Shown here: positions 35,579-43,489 of the stretch, piece after piece | How the letters are laid out: every line of letters starts with the position of its first letter | Position numbering within the stretch: position 1 is the stretch's first letter | Assembly: GCA_029979005.1 (NCBI GenBank) | Contig: JAPOIJ010000019.1 | Span: 1-43,723, forward strand | Direction of reading: 5' to 3' | Length of the DNA: 43,723 nt | DNA from: Planctomycetota bacterium | GTDB lineage: Bacteria > Planctomycetota > Planctomycetia > Pirellulales > Pirellulaceae | Notes under the pieces: model-generated | Database searches by the model: none | Told to the model about the DNA's origin: nothing | What the model saw: only the letters and a program-made list of their open reading frames with translations | Program-made: the position numbers and the translations under genes

Positions 35579-36229
35579 ATGATGCTGATTTTTATTGCAA
35601 TCACAATGTTCATCTTGATCGTCGCCAGCACCTGGTGGTTCGGTCTTTGGAGTAATTTAGTTACTCTGGTCAACCTTTTTCTAGCAAGCATGATCGCCAG
35701 CATTTCCTTTGAGCCGGTTTCCATGAAATTGCTGACGATGAATTCGTCATACCGCTATCTCTATGATTTCATCGCCGTTTGGCTCATATTTCTTTTAGCG
35801 TTTGTTATTTTGCGTGGAGTCACTGATGTCCTTAGCAGTTATCGGCTAAAGTTTGATCCGATTACCGAGCTTGTAGGTCGCTCGATACTCTCCGTTTGGA
35901 TTGCGGGCGTGTTCGTTTGTTTCTCATTTTTTACACTTCAGATGGCACCTCTCAAGCCAAGTGTCTACGCTGAAAATGTGCCAAAAGCAGAGATGGGTAC
36001 GATCCCTGATCGTTTGTGGCTCTCTTTTATTCAAAGTCGATCGCGTGGTGCCCTTGCCGCACCGAAAGGATCGAACTTTTTGTTTGCGAGCTACGGCCTG
36101 TCAGACCATCCGGACGATGTCGAGATCGACGCACGCGTCTTCGATCCTCGCGCTGAGTTCCTGCCTTATTACTCAAAAAAACGGCGGGCCATTGCTGACC
36201 GCACCGTTTTAAGAGTTGGTGGAAAATAG
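35579..36229 (+). CDS. CvpA-like membrane protein
   Basis: 216 aa. About four hydrophobic segments lie between residues 3 and 125 (for example IFIAITMFILIVASTWWFGLW and YDFIAVWLIFLLAFVILRGV), followed by a soluble tail of about 90 residues (about 127-216). The layout and the LLAFVILRGVTDVLSS helix resemble the CvpA (colicin V production) family, but similarity is weak to the eye. ATG at 35579 or the following ATG at 35582 may be used. It follows the second GspE-like gene by 37 bp, so it is probably the fourth gene of the ATPase operon and a candidate membrane partner. Confidence 0.65.
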   Translation: MMLIFIAITMFILIVASTWWFGLWSNLVTLVNLFLASMIASISFEPVSMKLLTMNSSYRYLYDFIAVWLIFLLAFVILRGVTDVLSSYRLKFDPITELVGRSILSVWIAGVFVCFSFFTLQMAPLKPSVYAENVPKAEMGTIPDRLWLSFIQSRSRGALAAPKGSNFLFASYGLSDHPDDVEIDARVFDPRAEFLPYYSKKRRAIADRTVLRVGGK

Positions 36230-36271
36230 AGGATAGGTCTTTGAACCCATCGCAGCGAGCGTTATCAGTGA

Positions 36272-37099
36272 TTAATTACTCGATAGTAAATTGATCATTC
36301 GACCCGGTGAGCCCATCGCGTTGTAGCCGGCATCGACATGCATTACTTCGCCTGTAATTCCATCTGACATTTCTGATAATAAAAATGCGCCGGTATTTCC
36401 AACCTCGTGATGTTCAATGTTACGTCCAAGTGGGGCGACGTGTTCGTACATCTGCAGCATATCACCGGCTCCAACAGCAGTACTCGCCAGCGTTTTTAAT
36501 GGTCCTGCGCTTAATGCATTAACGCGTACGCCACTTTCACCGAGATCGTAAGCCAGGTAGCGAGTGGTTGCCTCAAGAGCCGCTTTACAGATACCCATCA
36601 TGTTGTATCCAGCTACTATTTTTTCTCCACCAAAGTAGCTCATACAGGCAATTGATGCGCGTTCCGAAAGAATTGGCCGGGCAGCTTTTGTCACAGCGAT
36701 CAAGCTATAACAACTGATGTCCATCGCTAACTTAAAACCTTCTCGACTCGCATCTATCGTATCGTTCAAGTCAGCTCGATCGGCGTAGGCGATTGAATGA
36801 AGAAGGAAGTCAATTTTGCCGAATTCATTTTTGGCAGTTTCCATTACTTCAGCAATGTTTTCGTCATTTTGAACATCGAGCGGCACTAAGAATTTTGGTG
36901 CTGCATCGGATTCCAGTTTGTCGAAACACTTTTCTACGCGCCGACGATTCTTTTTTCTTGCATCGTCGGCGGGGTCTGGCAAATGCGTAAATCCGCACTC
37001 ACCACCCTCTGACATGATTTTTTTTGCAATTGCCCAAGCAATTGAACGATCGTTGGCGACCCCGAGAATTAAACCTTTTTTACCGTCGAACAAGCCCAT
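36272..37099 (-). CDS. fabI: Enoyl-[acyl-carrier-protein] reductase (NADH)
   Basis: 275 aa, the FabI-type short-chain reductase that completes each fatty-acid elongation cycle. The start ATG at 37099 fits the family (MGLFDGKKGLILGVANDRSIAWAIA); an in-frame codon further upstream would add 25 unlikely residues. The nucleotide-binding GVANDRSIAWAIA (13-25) and the catalytic Y155-x9-Y165-x6-K172 pattern in SYFGGEKIVAGYNMMGICK are intact. LSAGPLKTLAS and the end DGITGEVMHVDAGYNAMG are typical. FabI is the target of triclosan-type inhibitors. The gene is divergent from the sigma-54 activator gene. Confidence 0.96.
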   Translation of the reverse strand: MGLFDGKKGLILGVANDRSIAWAIAKKIMSEGGECGFTHLPDPADDARKKNRRRVEKCFDKLESDAAPKFLVPLDVQNDENIAEVMETAKNEFGKIDFLLHSIAYADRADLNDTIDASREGFKLAMDISCYSLIAVTKAARPILSERASIACMSYFGGEKIVAGYNMMGICKAALEATTRYLAYDLGESGVRVNALSAGPLKTLASTAVGAGDMLQMYEHVAPLGRNIEHHEVGNTGAFLLSEMSDGITGEVMHVDAGYNAMGSPGRMINLLSSN

Positions 37100-37185
37100 C
37101 TGGTGATACCCTCTTACAATACGATTGTTGAAACGTGTCAAAATGACTACGCTCTTACTGGAATACTTTATCATTCCGCAGCAAT

Positions 37186-39165
37186 TTGATAACAGTTTTA
37201 GTCGTCGACAACAATTACCAACCCCACGAAACCATGTCCTTTGAAGTCCAATCAGAGCGAATAACGGCGGTTCCGGGCGGTTCCGAACTGCTGGTTAAGC
37301 TAATCAACCTGTCCCTCGACGCAGATTCCGAAAGTGATTTTTTATCTTCTGCGCTCGATTTAGTCCGAAAAACACTCAATTCCAAGGGTGTCGTCTTCGT
37401 TCGCGGCGTCAAGGGTCAATGGAGAGTCATTGCAAATTCTGGCTCTGGCGACAGCCTTCCCGTTGAACTACTTGCCGAAACTCTCGATTCCGAAAAATGT
37501 CAACAATCTGATGGTTGGACCGCTGCTCCGGTTTTCCGACCCAATTCATCGGGAAAATTGATTGCCTGCGATTCTTCTGTCGAGCCCGGGATGTTTGATG
37601 CGTTAACCGCAGCGGTGGGCCTCGCGCTGACGGCGCTGGAGCGTAGATTTCAGCACCGAAGACGGGCTGCTCGTTTAGAAGCAATTCTAGACATGACAGT
37701 TCATTGGAATCAGTCTCGTGAAACTGATCAATTGTTAGAGCAAATTGCTCTGGCTGCCACACGACTGATCCGAGCCGAAAGAGCAACAATCTTTTTGCCC
37801 GATGCCAGCAACAGTTCGCTTATCGGAAAACCCGCCCTTGGTGTCGACGACGGAGAACTAAGAATTCCCATCGATGCGGGGGTAGTTGGGCAAGTTTTAA
37901 AAACTGGAAAAGCAGCCCGGATTGATGAAGATATTTCTGCTGAACAGCAACAAATTAACCGAGCCGTTGATGAACAATTGGGTTTTCAAACTCGAACTAT
38001 TTTGTGCGTACCAATGACCAACAGTGCGGGCAAAATTATTGGTGCGTTCGAACTCATCAATCGACAAGAGGGCAGTTTTTCCGACGAAGATGAGGCCGCA
38101 TTGACTGAACTTGCAGCTCACGCCACCGTCGCAATTGATAACACCCAGCACGTTGAGCAATTGGTATCTTCAAAACGCACCGTCGCTGACCAAGCCGCCG
38201 ATCAAGTTCAAATGATTGGCGAGTGCCCCGAGATAGAGAAGCTTAAGAAAACAATCGAACGTGTCGCTGACACAGATCTCGTCGTTCTGATTACCGGAGA
38301 AAACGGTACGGGAAAAGAAGTTGTCGCCCAAATGATTCACTATCTCAGTCAGCGGCGTGACGAGATACTGGTCGCTGTCAATTGTGCGGCGATTAGTGAG
38401 AGCCTGCTAGAGAGTGAATTGTTTGGACACGAAAAAGGGGCATTCACTGATGCTCACCAAAAACGAGAAGGAAAATTTGAGCTGGCCAACAAGGGCACGC
38501 TCTTTCTTGATGAAATAGGTGATATGAGCCTCGACGGCCAATCAAAACTGCTGCGGGTGCTGGAAGAGAAGAAGGTCGTTCATGTAGGTGGTTCGTTGCC
38601 CATTCCGACTGACGCCCGCGTAATTGCAGCAACTAATCAGGATCTGGCTGAGTTGATTTCTGAACGCAAATTCAGACAGGATTTATATTTTCGCCTGAAT
38701 GTTGTCACGATTGAACTCCCACCGCTTCGTCAACGTGGCGATGACATCCTGTTGCTCGCGGAACATTTTCTGGAAAATTTCTGCATGAAAGCAAGGCGAA
38801 ATACGCCTGCGTTTTCTGCATCGGCTCGCAAAGAACTCCTTAATCACCAATGGCCGGGGAATATTCGGGAACTAAGAAATATGATGGAGCGACTGGCGTA
38901 TCTGACCGATGGACAGAAGATCGATGCTAATGACTTGGATTTTGTGAACGCGCCAACCAGTCAAGAAAACGTCGTGCCGATGGATTTACCGCTCACCGAG
39001 GCGACCAAGCAGTTTCAGGTCGATTACATCACGAGGCACATTGACCGGTCTCGCGGAAATATGACAAACGCCGCGTCAAAAATGGGGCTTCATCGCTCCA
39101 ACTTGTATCGAAAAATGAAACAATTAGGTATGGGGGAGCCGGATGACGATTCTTCCGGCGATTGA
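37186..39165 (+). CDS. Sigma-54-dependent activator, GAF-AAA-Fis
   Basis: 659 aa from the TTG at 37186; an ATG at 37234 would remove 16 residues, and I cannot decide between them. Residues about 30-155 look like a degenerate sensor domain; a GAF domain spans about 165-320 (DQLLEQIALAATRLIRAERATIFLP to LTELAAHATVAIDN). The AAA+ domain has MIGECPEIEKLKKTI, Walker A GENGTGKE (371-378), the sigma-54-contact loop GAFTDA (418-423, classic GAFTGA) and Walker B LFLDEIGD (439-446). The C-terminus is a Fis-type helix-turn-helix (NAASKMGLHRSNLYRKMKQLG). There is no receiver domain, so control is by GAF ligand or partner. Target promoters unknown. Confidence 0.92.
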   Translation: MITVLVVDNNYQPHETMSFEVQSERITAVPGGSELLVKLINLSLDADSESDFLSSALDLVRKTLNSKGVVFVRGVKGQWRVIANSGSGDSLPVELLAETLDSEKCQQSDGWTAAPVFRPNSSGKLIACDSSVEPGMFDALTAAVGLALTALERRFQHRRRAARLEAILDMTVHWNQSRETDQLLEQIALAATRLIRAERATIFLPDASNSSLIGKPALGVDDGELRIPIDAGVVGQVLKTGKAARIDEDISAEQQQINRAVDEQLGFQTRTILCVPMTNSAGKIIGAFELINRQEGSFSDEDEAALTELAAHATVAIDNTQHVEQLVSSKRTVADQAADQVQMIGECPEIEKLKKTIERVADTDLVVLITGENGTGKEVVAQMIHYLSQRRDEILVAVNCAAISESLLESELFGHEKGAFTDAHQKREGKFELANKGTLFLDEIGDMSLDGQSKLLRVLEEKKVVHVGGSLPIPTDARVIAATNQDLAELISERKFRQDLYFRLNVVTIELPPLRQRGDDILLLAEHFLENFCMKARRNTPAFSASARKELLNHQWPGNIRELRNMMERLAYLTDGQKIDANDLDFVNAPTSQENVVPMDLPLTEATKQFQVDYITRHIDRSRGNMTNAASKMGLHRSNLYRKMKQLGMGEPDDDSSGD

Positions 39166-39262
39166 CAGCAAAAACCGCTTACTAGGGCGAAAATATAGTT
39201 AAAATACGGTATTTTGGCTCTCGACGCTTTCCAGTGGTTCAGCTACAATTTTCCCTTCTGTA

Positions 39263-39280
39263 GGACGGATATGGCCGTCC
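39263..39280 (+). other. Hairpin in rplU leader
   Basis: GGACGG-ATATGG-CCGTCC, a perfect 6-bp stem about 50 bp before the rplU ATG. No T-run follows closely. Ribosomal protein leaders often carry such structures, but I do not recognise the L21 leader consensus. Confidence 0.4.
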
Positions 39281-39330
39281 CGATTTATTTGACGGATCTG
39301 ATTTAGAGACACCGAACAACGGTTAAGAAC

Positions 39331-39642
39331 ATGTACGCGATAATTGCTGACGGCGGCCGACAATACAAAGTTGAAGAAGGTCAAATGCTTGAAATTGATT
39401 TTCGAGACGTAAACGTGGGTGATACTGTCACTTTCGACCGTGTTTTAGCGGTTTCCTCGGATGGCGCGTTCAAGCTTGGAAAACCAACCGTAGACGGCGC
39501 GAGTGTATCTGCCAAAGTCGTTGGTGAGACCAAAGGCGAAAAAATCTACATTCAAAAATTTCGACGGCGAAAAAACAGCAAGCGACGCACTGGACACCGC
39601 CAAAAGTACGTAAAAGTCCAGATTGGCGCTATCGCCAGCTAA
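39331..39642 (+). CDS. rplU: 50S ribosomal protein L21
   Basis: 103 aa, standard L21. MYAIIADGGRQYKVEEGQ at the start and the C-terminal rRNA-binding signature IQKFRRRKNSKRRTGHRQKYVKVQI are diagnostic. It is followed 29 bp downstream by a perfect terminator hairpin. The usual partner gene rpmA (L27) does not follow; the next gene is a sigma-54 activator, so rplU seems to be monocistronic here. Confidence 0.98.
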   Translation: MYAIIADGGRQYKVEEGQMLEIDFRDVNVGDTVTFDRVLAVSSDGAFKLGKPTVDGASVSAKVVGETKGEKIYIQKFRRRKNSKRRTGHRQKYVKVQIGAIAS

Positions 39643-39671
39643 GTTTTGACCTAATTGCTGATAAATTACAG

Positions 39672-39700
39672 ACCGAGCTCAAATCGAGCTCGGTTTTTTT
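39672..39700 (+). terminator. Rho-independent terminator of rplU
   Basis: ACCGAGCTC, loop AAATC, GAGCTCGGT, then six further T. A 9-bp perfect stem directly after rplU. Confidence 0.92.
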
Positions 39701-39910
39701 ATGCCCCGATTTTTGTTCAATAGTCAGCCAATCTTCAGGCTTGTCACTCTTTAAACCCGTCTGTTTCTAAAATCGTCACTTTCACTTGCAAATGACTGCC
39801 TCATATTAAGGCATATTTTGGTTTCAGGGCTTTGCGCCGGTCAATCTAGTGGGTGAAATAGTAATAGAAATAAAAACGCTTTGATTTTTGACCACTAAGC
39901 AGGCACTACT

Positions 39911-40975
39911 ATTTCGTATTTTAACAAAATCGACGCATCGCCACTCGATGGATTAATTGGTAATTCGGCAGCAATGCGGAATGTCTACCAGCTAACTCGC
40001 CTGTCTGCTCAGGCCAATTCGTCCGTGTTACTGCTCGGGGAAACCGGAACGGGTAAAGAACTCATCGCTGCGGCCTTGCATAAATTAAGTGACCGCAACA
40101 GCGGTCCATTTGTACGTGTCAATTGTGGAGCTCTCACCGAAAGTCTGCTCGATAGCGAATTATTTGGACATGTCCGCGGATCGTTTACCGACGCAGTCAA
40201 AGACCGCACCGGGCGATTCGAAGCTGCTCACGGCGGTACTATTTTTCTCGATGAAGTCAACTCAACCTCATCGACTCTTCAAGTCAAATTGTTGCGTGTT
40301 TTGCAAGAGAGAGAATTTGAAAGAGTTGGTGACACAAAGACCATTCAAGTTGATGTGCGGGTAATCGCAGCGAGTAATTGCGACCTTAACCTTGAAGTAT
40401 CTGAAAACCGTTTTCGGGAAGATTTATTTTGGCGGCTTAATGTTCTTCCTATTGCACTACCGCCATTGCGACGTCGCGAGGGTGACATCGAATTACTCGT
40501 CCGCCACTTTCTTGATGTTTATGGCGAAGCCAACCAAAAATCCATCTCTAAAATTCACCCGGACGCTTTAGCTGCATTGATTGAATATCCTTGGCCGGGA
40601 AATGTACGTGAACTTCAAAACTACATTGAACGCGCCGTTGTCTTATCTCAAGATAACCAACTGGTGCCTGATCTGTTGCCCAAAGCAGTCATCGGCGATT
40701 CGAAAGCAAGTCAAGAATTTGTATTCCGACCTACGGATGACCAATCGTTGATTCAGGAGTTTGTCTACAACCGGCTTAATAAATCCGAAGCCGACGCAGA
40801 AGATCTCTATAAAGAGATTGTGGAACCGGTCGAAAAGGAGTTGCTATTACAAGTAATGCAGTCCTGTAACCAAACCCAAACTAAAGCCGCCAAAAAGCTT
40901 GGTATCAATCGAAACACACTTCAAAAATATCTGGCTAAATTTGGCCTTGGACGCCCCAAAACAGAGGATAGTTAA
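39911..40975 (+). CDS. Sigma-54 activator (AAA-Fis), probable non-canonical start
   Basis: The first ATG (39974) would give 333 aa, but in-frame codons upstream encode [12 protein letters not shown], the normal opening of an NtrC-type AAA+ domain. This frame is open only back to a TAA at 39896-39898, with no ATG, GTG or TTG between. The ATT at 39911, preceded by AAGCAGG at about 8 bp, is the best start I can see (354 aa). The body has Walker [15 protein letters not shown] in the sigma-54 contact loop, Walker [23 protein letters not shown] and [12 protein letters not shown]. The C-terminus is a Fis-type helix-turn-helix ([22 protein letters not shown]). There is no receiver or GAF domain. Function unknown. 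Confidence 0.85.
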   Translation: MSYFNKIDASPLDGLIGNSAAMRNVYQLTRLSAQANSSVLLLGETGTGKELIAAALHKLSDRNSGPFVRVNCGALTESLLDSELFGHVRGSFTDAVKDRTGRFEAAHGGTIFLDEVNSTSSTLQVKLLRVLQEREFERVGDTKTIQVDVRVIAASNCDLNLEVSENRFREDLFWRLNVLPIALPPLRRREGDIELLVRHFLDVYGEANQKSISKIHPDALAALIEYPWPGNVRELQNYIERAVVLSQDNQLVPDLLPKAVIGDSKASQEFVFRPTDDQSLIQEFVYNRLNKSEADAEDLYKEIVEPVEKELLLQVMQSCNQTQTKAAKKLGINRNTLQKYLAKFGLGRPKTEDS

Positions 40976-41240
40976 TCAAACGATTGAGACAATTGGATTG
41001 CGCAACCCGCATGACCGACCAACTCAGAAAAAAGTCCGTTTTCCTTCGGAATCACCACGAAAACAATCGACTATTTATCGGGTTTAGTAATCTGTATCGT
41101 GCAGATTCTCGTAATCCTCATTTTCAATCACCGAATCCTTAACCAACAATTAGATGACCTGAAATCAATCCACAAAAGGATCTTCAGGTGGTATTCTTTT
41201 GCAGATCATTCCTATCCCTTTTACCCAAAATTTGACAGCT

Positions 41241-42179
41241 ATGAATTGGCTTCAAAACATCTCGATCACTTGTTTTGCGGCAAGCTATGCGGTGGTTTTC
41301 GCTCTAGAAATTTCCCGTATCTTTTTTGACGTTAGCTTTCGAAAATATGTTCGTGTCGGCTTCGCGGCGGCCGGTTTGTTCGCGCACTCGGTTTTTCTTG
41401 TCCTGCAAGGCAAACTGGTTCTTGGGTCGAACGGCCTTTGGCTTGGAAGTTGGTTTGGGTGGTGCCTTGCCACCGCCTGGATCTTAGCATTCGCTTATAT
41501 CTGGATTTCTGCTCGCCAGCCAAAATCTGTCATCGGCTTATTTCTCATTCCACTCATCCTGGGATTGATCGGCTTAGGTGTTGGGTTCGGCACCGAAAAT
41601 CAATTCAATTCGATTGAGGCGAAATCCATTTGGAACATGGTTCACGGTTTCGCATTGTTGCTTGGAACAGCAATCGTTGCCCTCGGATTTGTTTTCGGTG
41701 TTGTTTATGTCGTCCAGTCGCGACGTTTAAAACACAAGAGTCCACAATCAAAACACTTTCGCCTGCCGTCACTTGAATGGTTGCAAAAATCCAGCGAGTA
41801 CTCACTAGTCATTTCCACGTTTCTGTTGGCAATTGGGCTCATCTCAGGAATCGCTATAAACTGGACGAATCAAACAGACGGCGCTCTATCGGGCGGCGGA
41901 ACCATCGCCTGGTCAAATCCGGTAATCTGGTCGTCCGGTATTTTATTTTCTTGGCTTTTACTGGTATCGATTTTTAGTTTTTGCTACCAACCGTCAAGAC
42001 AAGGTCGAAAAGTAGCCTATTTGGTTATCGCGAGTTTTCTATTTCTGGTTTTAGAGTTAGCAATCGTTTGGTGGGTTGGTCACGCCACAGCCAGTTCAAA
42101 ATCCGAAGTTGCCCTACACTCGAAAATTTCATCGATGTCTAAAGAATTTCACAATGAAGTTGGGAGATTAAAAATATGA
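41241..42179 (+). CDS. HemX/CcsA-like cytochrome c assembly family membrane protein
   Basis: About 312 aa from ATG 41241 (a TTG at 41199 would add 14 polar residues). There are eight or so hydrophobic helices, layout of the CcsA/ResC/HemX family (Cytochrom_C_asm). A histidine in IWNMVHGFALLLGTAIVALGFVFGVVYVVQSRRLKH and the helix YSLVISTFLLAIGLISGIAINW fit that family. The Trp-rich WGxxWxWD haem-handling motif of true CcsA is not intact (AWSNPVIW), so the HemX subgroup is more likely. Its stop overlaps the hemA start (ATGA), hence translational coupling. In Bacillus, HemX lowers the amount of HemA protein; a similar control of haem synthesis is plausible here. Confidence 0.82.
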   Translation: MNWLQNISITCFAASYAVVFALEISRIFFDVSFRKYVRVGFAAAGLFAHSVFLVLQGKLVLGSNGLWLGSWFGWCLATAWILAFAYIWISARQPKSVIGLFLIPLILGLIGLGVGFGTENQFNSIEAKSIWNMVHGFALLLGTAIVALGFVFGVVYVVQSRRLKHKSPQSKHFRLPSLEWLQKSSEYSLVISTFLLAIGLISGIAINWTNQTDGALSGGGTIAWSNPVIWSSGILFSWLLLVSIFSFCYQPSRQGRKVAYLVIASFLFLVLELAIVWWVGHATASSKSEVALHSKISSMSKEFHNEVGRLKI

Positions 42180-43447
42180 ATCTCCAAGTCATTGGTTGTA
42201 GTCACCATCAGTCGAGCGTGGCTACTCGTGAACAACTCGCTTTCACTGAACAACAAATCAAACCGTTTCTGGATAACTACTATTCCAAATTTCCCAATTC
42301 GGAAGTGGTTTTACTATCTACGTGTAACCGAACCGAGTTTTACACCGCGGCCAATAAACCAAACTCGGTGCCGGGTAAATCTGAATTAATCGAGTTCATC
42401 GCCGAGCAACGTGGTATCGCCGCGACTGATATCAATTCAGAAATATTTATTCATCAAGACCGGCAAGCCGTAGAACATTTGTTCTCCGTCGCCTCCAGTC
42501 TCGACAGCATGGTTGTCGGTGAAGCTCAAATTCTCTCACAAGTGAAACAAGCGTATAAACTGGCGGTCGAAACCAACCAAACGGCAGCGTTAATCCACCG
42601 TGTATTTCAATCAGCTATAAGGGTCGCCCGCCGAATCAGTAACGAAACTGAAATCCATACAAATCGTGTCAGTGTTCCCAGTGTCGCTATTGGCGTCTTG
42701 GCCAAGCAGATTTTTGAGCGACTGGATAACAAAAAGATATTAATTCTTGGCGCGGGTGAGATGGCCGAAGAAACACTACGCTATGCCATTCAAGAAGGAG
42801 GAAAAGATTTTACCATTATCAATCGCTCCATCGAGAACGCTAAACAATTAGCAATGAAATTTGACGGTCGCGTGGGGGATTGGGATGAACTCGAAAAGGA
42901 ACTTGCGACTGCTGATTTAGTAATCAGCGCGACTGGAGCAACCAAGGCGGTTGTAAATTCTGATCTATTTGATCGTGTCGAGGAAATACGGAAACAAAAA
43001 CCGATTTTCATTCTTGATCTTGCTGTCCCGAGAGATTTTGAGCACTCAATAAGCGATCGATTAAATGTTTATCTCTATACCTTGGATGATCTACAAAAAG
43101 AGTGTGAACGCAATCGACAGTCACGGCAGTCGCATTACCCCAAAGCCCAGAAAATAATTAATCACGAAGCTGATCTGTTTTTTAACGAAATACAAAGACG
43201 TTCCAGTGGCTCTACGATTGCTCAGTTAAAACGCCAGGCAGATAACGCAAAACAACTTGAGTTAGATCGATTAATGAATCGGCTTGAAGGGGTCTCCGAA
43301 AAACAGAAATCGGAAATCGAACAGTCGTTCAATCGACTGGTCAATAAAATATTGCACCCTCCATTAAAGTCTCTGCAGACGGAATCGCCACAAGTCTCTG
43401 GCGGCCTTCTAGAAGCGTTAAAAAAACTATTCCAGCTTGGAGATTAA
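42176..43447 (+). CDS. hemA: Glutamyl-tRNA reductase
   Basis: 423 aa. It reduces glutamyl-tRNA(Glu) to glutamate-1-semialdehyde, the first step of C5-pathway haem synthesis. The N-terminal catalytic domain has GCSHHQSSVATREQLAF and STCNRTEFY with nucleophile Cys50, followed by SVASSLDSMVVGEAQILSQVKQAY. The NADPH domain has ILGAGEMAEETLRYA (about 192-206), then ILDLAVPRDFE. The C-terminal helical dimerisation domain ends in NRLVNKILHPPLKSLQ. Start ATG overlaps the upstream stop by four bases. It provides haem precursors that the oxidase encoded at the left of the window would need, though they are far apart. Confidence 0.97.
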   Translation: MNLQVIGCSHHQSSVATREQLAFTEQQIKPFLDNYYSKFPNSEVVLLSTCNRTEFYTAANKPNSVPGKSELIEFIAEQRGIAATDINSEIFIHQDRQAVEHLFSVASSLDSMVVGEAQILSQVKQAYKLAVETNQTAALIHRVFQSAIRVARRISNETEIHTNRVSVPSVAIGVLAKQIFERLDNKKILILGAGEMAEETLRYAIQEGGKDFTIINRSIENAKQLAMKFDGRVGDWDELEKELATADLVISATGATKAVVNSDLFDRVEEIRKQKPIFILDLAVPRDFEHSISDRLNVYLYTLDDLQKECERNRQSRQSHYPKAQKIINHEADLFFNEIQRRSSGSTIAQLKRQADNAKQLELDRLMNRLEGVSEKQKSEIEQSFNRLVNKILHPPLKSLQTESPQVSGGLLEALKKLFQLGD

Positions 43448-43489
43448 TTTCGGAGTAACAAGCGATATGACGCGAACTAACGCTACGAC

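Noticed and set aside
37100..37174. Upstream in-frame start for fabI
   Set aside because: FabI proteins begin with the MGLFDGKKGLILG-type strand; 25 extra residues would be unusual.
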